Below, piece by piece: positions 32,302-41,802 of a stretch of 64,000 nt of DNA (positions are counted from its first letter, which is position 1; every line of letters begins with the position of its first letter). The translations under genes and the position numbers were made by a program. Below the pieces are notes generated by a model, which saw nothing but the letters and a program-made list of their open reading frames with translations, made no database searches and was not told the origin of the DNA. The DNA is from a bacterium A37T11 (lineage in GTDB: Bacteria > Bacteroidota > Bacteroidia > Sphingobacteriales > Sphingobacteriaceae), in assembly GCA_900109895.1 (NCBI GenBank), contig FOBR01000020.1, positions 1 through 64,000 of the forward strand, read 5' to 3'.

Positions 32302-33642
32302 TTAATTTATAACCGTCGGTTCTCCTGGTTTTTTATCCGAAACAATGACGCAATCCAGTTCGCGGTTTTCGACGGTCAGGTCTAATCCTTTGCCATGCAG
32401 AAATGCGGTTAACTTGTCTTTATCGGTAAAATCAAATCCAACCGGAAAATCGATGTCCAATTCTTGTTTTAAACCCGAATCATCTATCACCTTGACGGTC
32501 TTAAATATCCAATAACTTAAAGGATTTACAATGGATTGAATGCTCATTTTATGCACGTACACCGAAATGTGATTTTTAGTAGCAGTGTGATATGACCAAA
32601 GATTTTCCTCGACTTCTGTTGCTGATGTTCGCTTAGTATAGCTTTTGGAAATATTCTTATTCGTCCTGACAATTAAACAAGGAAACATAGCTTTCCCCTT
32701 ACGCAGGGAAAAATTGAAGGCGTGGTCTAAATCTTCACCTAAGCTCTTTTGATACAATTGATCTAATTTTTTAAAATCCTGCGCTATAGGCTGTATGTTC
32801 AAATCATATAAAAATAAATTTGAAGTGGAGTTTGGATCATCAGAAATATTAAAAACCGAATCCTTTGTATCGTATTTAATTTGCGGATTTCCTTTAAAAA
32901 ATGATGGATGGGCCCGGGCATATGCCCCGATAAGGGAAAAATATTCATCTTCGCCAATGATCTGTTCTTTATCATTGTATTTTGGCCCTATGACGAGTCC
33001 TTCAAAAGGAAATGAATCATATTTCATCAAGGTGGAATTAACCAATACTCCTGTTCTTTTTTCTTCATCCACGTAGGAAATTAATGGGACATTTCGGTTC
33101 CAAAAATCATTCTTTAATGGAAAGTTAACCTTTTTACCATCTAATAATGCTTGAACGTTTTCTTTGGTAATTTGATCAGATCTGGTAATGGCTAATATTT
33201 TTCCATCCGGGCTGATGATTACCTCATGGGGTTCTGCCCGATGCGGGAATAAATTGCAAATAACCGAATCATATAAGCTAATAGGTAATGTAACATTATA
33301 CCCCAATCTCTTTTTTATGTTAGCAAATATTGCATTAACCCTTTCCGAATTATCAGTCTGCGAAGAATTAACCAGGATAATCTGTATTTTATCCTTAAAA
33401 TAGTCTTGCAGTTCCTGCATGTGTGAAAACAAATTGATGCAAGTCGTGCAGCCTGAAAACCAGTAGTCCAGAATAACAATTTTGCCTTTCATCTCGTTCA
33501 TTGAAAGGCTACTTTTTGGGTAGTTTATGACAGATGGAAAGATATAGTCGGGCATGTTTTGTCCGATCTTTATAGCTTTCGACTGGCTATGAGTGGTGAC
33601 ACTTAACAAAATTAAAATACCTAGTGCAAAAAAATTCTTCAT
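32302..33642 (-). CDS. TlpA-like thioredoxin-fold protein, third gene of a SusC-SusD-TlpA locus
   Basis: 446 residues, the minus-strand counterpart of the protein at 24972. Signal peptide (LGILILLSVTTHSQS) at about 5-19, then a thioredoxin fold with WFSGCTTCINLFSHMQELQD (CTTC) and the matching DSVICNLFPHRAEPHEVIIS segment. The C-terminal half is the same large domain as in the paralogue, with a longer charged middle. It lies 81 bases after the SusD stop on the same strand. The redox motif is CTTC here, CAAC in the first paralogue and CSPC in the short protein at 318, so the three probably differ in redox potential. Confidence 0.87.
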   Translation of the reverse strand: MKNFFALGILILLSVTTHSQSKAIKIGQNMPDYIFPSVINYPKSSLSMNEMKGKIVILDYWFSGCTTCINLFSHMQELQDYFKDKIQIILVNSSQTDNSERVNAIFANIKKRLGYNVTLPISLYDSVICNLFPHRAEPHEVIISPDGKILAITRSDQITKENVQALLDGKKVNFPLKNDFWNRNVPLISYVDEEKRTGVLVNSTLMKYDSFPFEGLVIGPKYNDKEQIIGEDEYFSLIGAYARAHPSFFKGNPQIKYDTKDSVFNISDDPNSTSNLFLYDLNIQPIAQDFKKLDQLYQKSLGEDLDHAFNFSLRKGKAMFPCLIVRTNKNISKSYTKRTSATEVEENLWSYHTATKNHISVYVHKMSIQSIVNPLSYWIFKTVKVIDDSGLKQELDIDFPVGFDFTDKDKLTAFLHGKGLDLTVENRELDCVIVSDKKPGEPTVIN

Positions 33643-33723
33643 TTTTAATTCTTTATGGTTAGCAATACCTGAAAGAGGCTATTATTGTAAATAGCACTCT
33701 TCCGGGTAATTAAGTTGTAAATG

Positions 33724-35103
33724 CTAATACGGATTTTGTTCAATGCCGGAAAGTTGAATAATGTCATCAGGAATGGGGATAGCATAGCGGGGTGAATTTG
33801 GAGGCAACGTGTAAGTCGTACCATTCACTATTCGTTTCAACGTAATATTTGCGCCTTCCAAATTTAATCGTTTTACGTCCATCCAACGAAGACCTCGAAA
33901 TACTAATTCCTTGCGACGTTCTTGTAAAATCAGATTAATAGCCTGTTGCTGATCAGTCACTAAATGGCTCGCGTAAGGCACACTATTTGAATACCTGTTT
34001 TTTAATAAAGCATCTAAATCTTTCATGGCAGATACTAAATTCCCCTTTCGGGCAAAGGCTTCTGCCCTGATTAAATACATTTCGTCGGTGGCTATACCGT
34101 CAAAACCCGTACCAGGGAAACCGGCATATGAAGCATTATAGGAATAAGTATCATCCAAATTATGAATGTAAAATAGGGACTTGCGCAGATCATTTGTGTC
34201 ATACAACCGGATGAATACTGTATCCATGAGCGCACCAAAATAATAAGCCGAAACATTAAATCCATGCATACTATAAAATTTTAATTCCGGAACCAAAAAT
34301 TGTGGAAATGGAGATGCAAAATCTGTTATAGAATTATAATCTAACAGGGTTGAATTAACGTACAAACAAGAGTCGGCATATAATCCGCTGTTTTCATAAT
34401 CCCGCATGCTCAAATAGGTACGTGCTAACATGCCGTAAGCAGCGGCTTTGGTAGGTCTTAATACGTGAATGGATTGATCCGGTAGAAGTGTAGTAGCAGT
34501 CTTTAAATCTTTTATAATTAGCTGATAAGTTTCTTCCACGGAACTTCTGGATGTTTTTTGATTAAAATCGGTGGTTAACCGTAAAGGTAATCCTAAATCA
34601 GTTGCCGCACTGCTTGCATCATATCCTTTGGCAAAAGCAAAAATCAATTCCAGGAACATTCTTGCCCGGTGAAACAACGCTTGTCCTTTAATGTCATTTG
34701 CCCGCATTTGTTCATCTGGACTAATATTAAATTTATCCATATAACCCAGTACCGTATTGGCATAATAAATATAAGCATAGGCTAAAGACCAATCGTTAGT
34801 GCCATCGCCACTATTAGGTGTGGCTAGCTCAAAAATATTACTGTTTTTCCAGGTATAAAAATTTTTTGACGCTTCTCCATAAAGAGCATTAAAACTAGTG
34901 TTGGTCAAATAATAATCGTCACAGGCATCATCGGTGGAGCCTACGCCATAGTAAGGTAGACTTTGGTTGTCAAGTATGGATTGTAAATCCGTTAAATTGC
35001 CGGGCAAGGCGTAACTTTCATTTGACTTCACATCCAAGTATTTTTTACAGGATTGCAAAGAAATAATCAGCAGTGGACAAATTATGATGAATAGTTTTTT
35101 CAT
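33724..35103 (-). CDS. SusD-like lipoprotein partner
   Basis: 459 residues from the ATG at 35103, which begins MKKLFIIICPLLIISLQSCK, a good lipoprotein signal; an upstream start at 35127 would precede it with eight residues overlapping the SusC gene. Motifs as in its paralogue at 23586: LFHRARMFLELIFAFAKGYD, YGMLARTYLSMRDYENSGLY, TDEMYLIRAEAFARKGNLVS and ILQERRKELVFRGLRWMDVK. It should form the surface lid of the SusC encoded just upstream. The C-terminus (IPDDIIQLSGIEQNPY) is typical. Confidence 0.92.
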   Translation of the reverse strand: MKKLFIIICPLLIISLQSCKKYLDVKSNESYALPGNLTDLQSILDNQSLPYYGVGSTDDACDDYYLTNTSFNALYGEASKNFYTWKNSNIFELATPNSGDGTNDWSLAYAYIYYANTVLGYMDKFNISPDEQMRANDIKGQALFHRARMFLELIFAFAKGYDASSAATDLGLPLRLTTDFNQKTSRSSVEETYQLIIKDLKTATTLLPDQSIHVLRPTKAAAYGMLARTYLSMRDYENSGLYADSCLYVNSTLLDYNSITDFASPFPQFLVPELKFYSMHGFNVSAYYFGALMDTVFIRLYDTNDLRKSLFYIHNLDDTYSYNASYAGFPGTGFDGIATDEMYLIRAEAFARKGNLVSAMKDLDALLKNRYSNSVPYASHLVTDQQQAINLILQERRKELVFRGLRWMDVKRLNLEGANITLKRIVNGTTYTLPPNSPRYAIPIPDDIIQLSGIEQNPY

Positions 35104-35113
35104 TATTTTAAAT

Positions 35114-38100
35114 TTAAAAGGATGCATTTAAACCAATTGCAAAAACTTTGGATGGCTTTAAACTTCCAAATGTTCGTTGATAGTCAGGATCGATATTGGC
35201 TTTATTGGCTTTCCAAATAATTCCTAAGTTTTGGGCATTCGCATATACATTCAACGTGTTAATACCCATATGGCTTAACCAAGATGGGCTTACGGAATAA
35301 GTTAAACGAATGTAGTTTAACCGGATATTGTCTCCTTTGTCCACTAAAATATTTGAATTGTTATAAAAACTATCCCGATTACCATTTAACGGATACACTA
35401 AAGAAGGGACATTGGTGTGCGCTTCATCACCCGGTTGCTGCCATCTTTTTGCATAGTCTGAACTGCCATTCCCACTAGTGGAAAGATCTGAATATTTGAT
35501 GGAGGGTCGGCGAAAATAATATCCAAATTTGTAAAGAAGATTAACGGTAAGGCTAATACGATTCCACTCTACCGTATTTCCGATAGCTCCAAAATAGGTA
35601 GGGCTGGCAGGGCCGTTGTATACCGCATTCCGATTGGAGCTTTGCCTTATTCCATAATAGTCTGTACTTACTTGTCCATTTAGGTATCCTTGCGGGTCGC
35701 CAGTTTGTGGATTTAAGCCAGCCCATTGGTAGGAATACACACCGTAAACAGCGTTCTTTCCACCATGAGATAATACAGCCGCTCCTACTATCCCCCCCAA
35801 AGTAGTATCTGTAGTCGTATAAGCTATGACCCGGTCTTTATACCAACTCATATTCCAGGACGTTGTCCACGAAATAGGCCCTGTCATGTTTTTGGTTACT
35901 AGCTGCACATCGATGCCGTTGCCAGCGGTTGATGCTGTATTTTGTTTTTGGTAAGGAACAGGAATATTCGTGTAATCCACCGCTACATTCCCATACAGGT
36001 CAGAAGTCTCTTTGTGGTAGTATTCAACCGAACCCGAGATCACTTGGTTTTTGGTAGCGAAGTCAATGCCGATGTTCGTTTGCCCTACATTTTCCCATCG
36101 TAAATCCGGATTATCATAACTTACAAAGTGTGACCAAGGAGTGCCTAGATTAGAATTGGCATAAGGAGCATAAATAATAGTAGTCACACCTACCGCATCT
36201 GGGATGATGTTACCGCTATAACCATAGGTTGCCCGTAGTTTTAAATAAGGAAAAAGCGAAAATGTGTAGAACTTCTCTTTGGAAATATCCCAGCTTAACC
36301 CAGATGACCACAAAGGTTTCCATTTATTATTGATAGTCGCACCAAAGATATTAGACCCGTCTTTCCGCATACTGGCAGATAGGGTGTATTTATCGGCATA
36401 GGTATAAGCCGCATTAGCTAATGCTGAGACAAATCGAGTAGTCGTCTTATAAACTGATGTACCATAAGGAATATAGCCAGAAAATTGACTGATGATCGTA
36501 GGATAAGGATTTACATAATCAACAGCTACATTAGAGTACGTATTGGGATCAAAGCCATAGATTCTATCACCAAAAATGTCTGTTACAGCAGATCTTATTT
36601 CCCCGGCTGCCAGCGCAGTGATGCTATTTTTACCCCAGGATTTATCTAAACTTAATTGTCCTCTAACTTGATTTGACTCCAAGGAATTTTCACTTATGTC
36701 TTCAATATTCCCCATGGGGACCGCATAAACAGGCAAGGCTCCATTTGGAAGTTGAGTGTAAGTATTTATTAGGCCACGTGTGTAATAACTTTGCAGATCG
36801 TTCATCGTACTTCCATTTGACTTTTGCTTCTCATACTGGTAATTAAAACTGACGCGAAGAAAGGATGTGAGCTGATAGGCCAGGGAAGTATTTAAGGTAA
36901 TGTCTATTTGCTTGCCATCGGTAGTTGTATGTTTATAATCTTCCAGGGGATAATATTTCCAGTCTAATAGCTTACCCTGACCCAAGGTATCCAAAAAAGG
37001 TTGCCTGTATTTGTAGATAGGTAAATCGTTACCGTCATCATCCGCTAAGCGGGTATAAACTGGCACATAGGTATAGCCATTCCCTCCAATACCATTATAA
37101 CCCGGCCTTCCATTGGTACTATTATTCTGCGTAAGGTTTATTCCTGCCGTTAATTCCAGATTTTTTACCGGTTTAAAAACATTGAAAGAGGATAAATTAA
37201 TGCGCTGTGAGCCTGCATTCAGGTTATCGACATTTTTATCATAACCGGCCGCGAGGTTATAGGCTATGTTATTCGTACCTCCATTCACATTTAATGCATA
37301 CTGTTGGTTTACACCCTGTCGATACAGGTATTTATCGAAGTCATCCCTTACATCATATTGTTTCAGATTATTGATCTGTGCATTGACCTCATTCGCCAAT
37401 GTAGGATTATCCCTTGCTTTGATCAAAAGTTCTACCACGGGTGATAATGAAGGTCGAGAATATATATCATTTTCATTAGATTTGTAATATCCATTATTAA
37501 ACAAAGTCTTTTCAAAATCAATAAAGTCTGATGAGGAGATTTGTGGAATATCGAAAAGGTTTGGCTTGGTGATGATACTTGTGTTGGCATTAACCGTCAC
37601 TTGTATCTTTTGCCCGAAATTACCATGCTTAGTAGTAATGACGATGACCCCGTTGCCTGCCCGGGCACCCCAGATACTTGCCGCAGCCGCATCTTTTAAA
37701 ATGGTAATGTCTTTAACATTATTTGGATTTAGGTTGCTTAGGTCACCGTCATAAGGGAAATTATCCACAACAATTAATGGATCTCTTTGACCAGATATGG
37801 TGCTGATTCCCCTGATGGTAATGCCTGTTGTTCCTGTACCAATCTGTTTTCTATCCACATTGAGACCACTGGCAATGCCTTCCAACCGGTCTAAAATGTT
37901 TGTCCCGACCTGCTCGTTGAATTTCTTTTCGTCGATGTAATCAAATGAACCAGTTGCCCGCTCTTTGGCGAACTTTTGGTAACCGGTGTTTACGGTAACT
38001 TGGGCTTCTTCTAACGTGGAGGTGGTGCGGCTTAGAATAATCGTGCTGAGGTGATCGGAAATGGGTACCTCACGCGTGGTGTAACCAAGGTAGGAAATTT

Positions 38101-38698
38101 GGAGGATGGCGTCGTTTTCGACGCCTCTGAGCGTAAATTCGCCGTTTTTGTCGGTGAAGGTAGCCCGGTTCTTTCCTTTCACGCGGACGGTTGCGTTTTC
38201 TAAGGGATTGCCCAAGGAATCGGTGACGCGGCCGGTAATTATTTGCTGGGCTGCACCCTCAGATTTCTCGTCGCTGCGCTCGCTCGAAATAACGAGGGCG
38301 CCACGGATAGCGTCTCGGGTATTCTCCAAAATCGATTTCTCCCGAATCACAATGATCTTTCCGTCCAACTCATACGTTAAAGGTAGGCCTTGCAGAAGTT
38401 GTTCTACTGCGGTTTCAAGCGTGGCGTCTTTGAGTTGTACCGTGATTTTACGGTCGCTCTTGAGGTTTTCGGGCAGCCAGAGGTATTGGTAGCCGGTCTG
38501 CTGGTTGATGAGGGTCAGGGCATTTTCTATGGTCATCTGCTGGCGTTCGATGCTGACGCGTTGAGCATATACCCCGGCCCGGATCTGCAAAAGACCGATG
38601 ATCATAAAGGCGAGTGTTGTATTAAACCACATAAATCCTGTTTTAAGCCAATGGCTTGCAGGGTGGCAAGAACGATGGATTGTATCGTTTTTGTTCAT
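35114..38698 (-). CDS. SusC-like transporter with STN domain and repeat-derived insertion
   Basis: 1194 residues. Signal region (about 22-45), STN domain (about 48-120), carboxypeptidase-regulatory-like domain (about 153-225), TonB box/plug with VNTGYQKFAKERATGSFDYI, LIVVDNFPYDG and ITILKDAAAASIWGARAGNG, and barrel. It belongs to the same KERATGSF subfamily as 20496 but keeps the N-terminal domains. Between STN and the next domain lie about 16 extra residues (SSERSDEKSEG) that the SusC at 7903 lacks. Their DNA (38258-38297) matches a common Bacteroidota intergenic repeat. The STN domain links this transporter to the FecR at 38894, but the sigma factor of the locus appears broken. Confidence 0.93.
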   Translation of the reverse strand: MNKNDTIHRSCHPASHWLKTGFMWFNTTLAFMIIGLLQIRAGVYAQRVSIERQQMTIENALTLINQQTGYQYLWLPENLKSDRKITVQLKDATLETAVEQLLQGLPLTYELDGKIIVIREKSILENTRDAIRGALVISSERSDEKSEGAAQQIITGRVTDSLGNPLENATVRVKGKNRATFTDKNGEFTLRGVENDAILQISYLGYTTREVPISDHLSTIILSRTTSTLEEAQVTVNTGYQKFAKERATGSFDYIDEKKFNEQVGTNILDRLEGIASGLNVDRKQIGTGTTGITIRGISTISGQRDPLIVVDNFPYDGDLSNLNPNNVKDITILKDAAAASIWGARAGNGVIVITTKHGNFGQKIQVTVNANTSIITKPNLFDIPQISSSDFIDFEKTLFNNGYYKSNENDIYSRPSLSPVVELLIKARDNPTLANEVNAQINNLKQYDVRDDFDKYLYRQGVNQQYALNVNGGTNNIAYNLAAGYDKNVDNLNAGSQRINLSSFNVFKPVKNLELTAGINLTQNNSTNGRPGYNGIGGNGYTYVPVYTRLADDDGNDLPIYKYRQPFLDTLGQGKLLDWKYYPLEDYKHTTTDGKQIDITLNTSLAYQLTSFLRVSFNYQYEKQKSNGSTMNDLQSYYTRGLINTYTQLPNGALPVYAVPMGNIEDISENSLESNQVRGQLSLDKSWGKNSITALAAGEIRSAVTDIFGDRIYGFDPNTYSNVAVDYVNPYPTIISQFSGYIPYGTSVYKTTTRFVSALANAAYTYADKYTLSASMRKDGSNIFGATINNKWKPLWSSGLSWDISKEKFYTFSLFPYLKLRATYGYSGNIIPDAVGVTTIIYAPYANSNLGTPWSHFVSYDNPDLRWENVGQTNIGIDFATKNQVISGSVEYYHKETSDLYGNVAVDYTNIPVPYQKQNTASTAGNGIDVQLVTKNMTGPISWTTSWNMSWYKDRVIAYTTTDTTLGGIVGAAVLSHGGKNAVYGVYSYQWAGLNPQTGDPQGYLNGQVSTDYYGIRQSSNRNAVYNGPASPTYFGAIGNTVEWNRISLTVNLLYKFGYYFRRPSIKYSDLSTSGNGSSDYAKRWQQPGDEAHTNVPSLVYPLNGNRDSFYNNSNILVDKGDNIRLNYIRLTYSVSPSWLSHMGINTLNVYANAQNLGIIWKANKANIDPDYQRTFGSLKPSKVFAIGLNASF
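38258..38297. repeat. Intergenic-type repeat inside the SusC gene
   Basis: Plus strand reads CTCAGATTTCTCGTCGCTGC and then GCTCGCTCGAAATAACGAG, which is the well-known Bacteroidota interspersed repeat normally found between genes (AGATTTCTCGTCGCT..CGCTCGAAATGACG). It is in frame and adds about 13-16 residues to SusC. Confidence 0.7.
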
Positions 38699-38893
38699 AA
38701 AAATGCTAAATTTGCATGTCTGGTTAATGATTCGAATAATTACACGTTGTTAGGGGATTGACCAGCTTGTGGATCAGGGGCGCGGCAAACGCTCCTGTTC
38801 TTTTTTTAGCCGATACTTCCTTTTTCGGTTGTTGCTTGTCCTATTTTGCCATTTTATATTTTTAGTGAAACCTTCTTGTTAGTTACTCCGTAT

Positions 38894-40156
38894 TTATTTT
38901 TTCTTTATGGTTAATCGTTTTCCGGTTATGGTGAACTTTAAGCCTGCCTTTTCAAAGATCCGAAGGATGGTTGACAGGTTTTCCTGCCGGTTGATGATAC
39001 CTGATACGGGTGCTTGCTTTAGGGCCTCATCGGTGAAGATGACGTTGAGGTCATACCAGCGGGCTATTTGCTGCATGGCGCCACCCAGATTTTCGCCAGT
39101 GAACCGGAATTCGTTGTTTTTCCAAGCGATAGATTTTTGGATGTCGGTTTTTGTTTTTGTGAAGTTATCTGCTTTAAGGATACTTTGTTCGCCGGGTTTT
39201 AGGACAAATCCGTCATTCCTCCCCCTCCCATCGCTCGACACCTGAACAGCGCCCGTGACGAGGGTTGTTTTGACGGATGGCTCATAGGAATTGATATTGA
39301 ACTCCGTGCCGAGAACGGTGGTTTGTTGATTCCGGCTCTTCACTATAAATGGAGCATTTGATTTACGATTTACGAGGTACGATTTACGATTATCCTGCAT
39401 GGCGCCGATTGAAGGATTGTTATTTACTTCGAAGTAGGCTTCGCCTTCCAAATAGACTTCTCTGCTATCGCCGCTGAAGCGGCTTGGGTACTTCAACGTA
39501 CTGGCAGCATTTAACCAGACTTTGGTGCCGTCGCTTAATATTATTTGGTATTGCCCCCCCTTCGGGGTGGTTAACGTTAAAGAAGTGGGCAGAGATCCTT
39601 CGGCTCCCCCTTGCTCTTTCCCACGCTCACCGCTCAGGATGACGTTCTGGACGGGATTCCCGTTGCTGTATTTAATGTCTTGGTCATTGACAACGATTCC
39701 GCTTTGCGCTGAATCTAAGGCTATTTTAGTGCCGTCGGCCAGGGTCAGGGTGGCTTGGTTGTAGCCGGGGGCAACATCCTGAACTGGGAGGTTGCTGCGA
39801 TTGAAATAGATTGCAGTGGCTATTGCTGCTAGCAGTATTGGTAGAATGAGGTAACTATATTTTCTATATAAAAGGCGTTGCTTAATAGATGGGCGTAAGG
39901 TTTGTGTGGTGGGTTTGGTGTGGGTTTGGGCAGCGGTGGCGGCCATAATGCGCTGATAAAGTGCTGTGGCTTGTTCCGGTGTCCTATTGGCTACCTCGGG
40001 GCTGTCCATGAGTAGGCTGGCGTGCTGGGCTATAGCCGCTTCCCATTCATCCAGGTGGTGGCCGCTTTCGATGTATTGCAACACCTGCTGTGCTTCCGCG
40101 GCATCGCAGTGGTTATCCTGGAATTTCCTGAAAAGTGCTACAAGCTGTGCGTCCAT
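38894..40156 (-). CDS. FecR-family anti-sigma factor with repeat-derived insertions
   Basis: 420 residues, against 389 for the other FecR here. Membrane span SYLILPILLAAIATAIYF (about 101-118), then FecR motifs IILSDGTKVWLNAASTLKYP and EVYLEGEAYFEV, and DUF4974 with the NLSTILRIFEKAGLKF end. Three stretches have no counterpart in the 11413 protein: residues 172-189 (SGERGKEQGGAEGS), 252-267 (MQDNRKSYLVNRKS) and 308-316 (DGRGRNDG). The DNA of the first two is repeat-type sequence (39588-39652 and 39360-39393). The reading frame stays open. It probably still folds, but its partner sigma factor (41803..42390) carries a stop codon. Confidence 0.92.
   Translation of the reverse strand: MDAQLVALFRKFQDNHCDAAEAQQVLQYIESGHHLDEWEAAIAQHASLLMDSPEVANRTPEQATALYQRIMAATAAQTHTKPTTQTLRPSIKQRLLYRKYSYLILPILLAAIATAIYFNRSNLPVQDVAPGYNQATLTLADGTKIALDSAQSGIVVNDQDIKYSNGNPVQNVILSGERGKEQGGAEGSLPTSLTLTTPKGGQYQIILSDGTKVWLNAASTLKYPSRFSGDSREVYLEGEAYFEVNNNPSIGAMQDNRKSYLVNRKSNAPFIVKSRNQQTTVLGTEFNINSYEPSVKTTLVTGAVQVSSDGRGRNDGFVLKPGEQSILKADNFTKTKTDIQKSIAWKNNEFRFTGENLGGAMQQIARWYDLNVIFTDEALKQAPVSGIINRQENLSTILRIFEKAGLKFTITGKRLTIKKK
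39360..39393. repeat. Intergenic-type repeat inside FecR (second insertion)
   Basis: GATTTACGATTTACGAGGTA continues with CGATTTACGATTA, a repeated TTACGA unit typical of Bacteroidota intergenic DNA. It encodes the in-frame extra residues DNRKSYLVNRKS. Confidence 0.65.
39588..39652. repeat. Intergenic-type repeat inside FecR (first insertion)
   Basis: AGATCCTTCGGCTCCCCCTT followed later by CGCTCAGGATGACG are the two ends of the widespread repeat AGATCCTTCG...CGCTCAGGATGACG. It encodes SGERGKEQGGAEGS in frame. Confidence 0.7.
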
Positions 40157-40235
40157 TTCCGTGTCTTTGTAAGCTAATACAAATAAGCACTACCCGGTAA
40201 CTATGCGGACGTGAAGTTTTTTTAAAATAATGTTT

Positions 40236-41780
40236 TTAGCTCTGTAGTTCTTCTACCTTAAAATCGGCTACTGCTTTCTTTTCGGATGAAAAATTAATGC
40301 CTATAGCAACTTTTTTGCGGGGGTCTAATTGGTATACTTTTAAATAATCGCGGTCAAAAATCTGCTGAATAGCGGTATTCGCCGATTTTTCAAGCTTAAA
40401 CTCGATGCCATAGATGGTGGTGGCAGTCTTAACGACAATATCTATACGGCCAAGGGCATTGTGAACCTCGCTTTCCATATGAATGCCAAGCAGGTCAAAC
40501 GTGTTTTGGATAATACCATGATATAAGGCCTCGTTATGGCCTTTCCAAAGTGGGTTAGGTATTTTAATAAATAAGGTGTCAATTATTTTGATCACTTTCG
40601 GTATGTCACCCATTGAAAATGCCATTTTTAGGGACATTACCGTGGGTTGAATATTTGCAACATCTTCATTGCTGTAGGCAGCCGTTAGGTAACTGAGCAT
40701 GCTTTGCTCCACTTCGCGGTTTGGATAACCCAGATTAAATATTGCTTGTTCCTCATCAAAGCTTTTGATGGTGAGAAATCCTGCCTGGTACAACATCGTC
40801 ACGGGATTGATAGTATCCACAAATGACTCTTCCATTGCATCGGCTCCCACCAGAATGTCTTCCCTGCCAAACAAGTATCGTTCAGGATGTTTCCGTACAG
40901 CCGTGACTAGGAAGGTAGGCATGCCTGTATTGATCCAGTAATTGCGGAATGTTCCTTGGGTATCCATCAGGTTCAGAATAGAAAAGGGGTTATACAACGT
41001 TTCTGTACCGCCCCAGGAGTACCCATTGTACCAGGATTTTATTTTTTCAAGCACATCCGGGTTCTTTTCCTGCATCGCGCTGATCTCTTCTTCAAAATTG
41101 CTTTCCAATTCTTTCTGTGTAATACCTACTAAGGTTGTATAATTGGGGTGCAGGGAAATGTCTTTAATGTTATTTAATTCTGAAAAGATCCCAACCCGGC
41201 TGAAACGGCTAACGCCGGTAATCATCAGCAGCTGGATGTAGTCATCAGAGTCTTTTAGTACCGAATAAAAAATACGAAATATCTCTTTGTTTTCCAGTAC
41301 TTTATCTTGGTTGTCAAGGTAGTCTATTATCGGCTTATCGTATTCATCAACAAGGATCACGACAGGTGCATCAGCAGCAGCTTTTTCGATCAGTTCCCTG
41401 AATTTTTCTTTCAGGTGGATTTTCTCTAGCACCAATCCTAAATCACTAGCAATGATATCCAATTCATCGTTCAACGCTTTATATAGACCAGCACCCTGGT
41501 AATTAATCAAACTGACCCGCAGATGGATCACGGGGTGTTTTTGCTCCCAGTTCCACTGATCAGCAATCCAAAGCCCTTCAAATAGCTCCTTACTGCCAGA
41601 AAATAACTCCTTGATGGTGTTTAATAGCAGTGATTTTCCAAATCTGCGAGGTCGGCTCAGGAAGTAATATTTGCCTGATGTCACCAGTTGGTGAATGTTT
41701 TCTGTTTTATCCACTAACATATATCCATCTTCGCGGATTTTCCGGAAACTCTGCAAACCGATGGGATATTTTCTGTTCAT
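40236..41780 (-). CDS. AAA-ATPase-like plus PD-(D/E)XK nuclease protein (DUF1703 type)
   Basis: 514 residues. The N-terminal AAA-ATPase-like domain (about 1-280) begins with the usual PIGLQSFRKIREDGYMLVDK and has the Walker A variant RPRRFGKSLLLNTIKELF and a Walker B-like VILVDEYDKPIIDYL. The C-terminal PD-(D/E)XK nuclease part (about 410-500) shows GRIDIVV then GIEFKLEKS (D...E-x-K). These genes occur in many copies in Bacteroidota genomes and behave as selfish or defence-like elements; the role is unproven. It lies between the sigma gene and FecR, which normally adjoin, so it has been inserted into that regulatory pair. No terminal repeats were recognised at its edges. Confidence 0.88.
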   Translation of the reverse strand: MNRKYPIGLQSFRKIREDGYMLVDKTENIHQLVTSGKYYFLSRPRRFGKSLLLNTIKELFSGSKELFEGLWIADQWNWEQKHPVIHLRVSLINYQGAGLYKALNDELDIIASDLGLVLEKIHLKEKFRELIEKAAADAPVVILVDEYDKPIIDYLDNQDKVLENKEIFRIFYSVLKDSDDYIQLLMITGVSRFSRVGIFSELNNIKDISLHPNYTTLVGITQKELESNFEEEISAMQEKNPDVLEKIKSWYNGYSWGGTETLYNPFSILNLMDTQGTFRNYWINTGMPTFLVTAVRKHPERYLFGREDILVGADAMEESFVDTINPVTMLYQAGFLTIKSFDEEQAIFNLGYPNREVEQSMLSYLTAAYSNEDVANIQPTVMSLKMAFSMGDIPKVIKIIDTLFIKIPNPLWKGHNEALYHGIIQNTFDLLGIHMESEVHNALGRIDIVVKTATTIYGIEFKLEKSANTAIQQIFDRDYLKVYQLDPRKKVAIGINFSSEKKAVADFKVEELQS

Positions 41781-41802
41781 GCCCCAAAGTTAGGGAAAAT
41801 AT

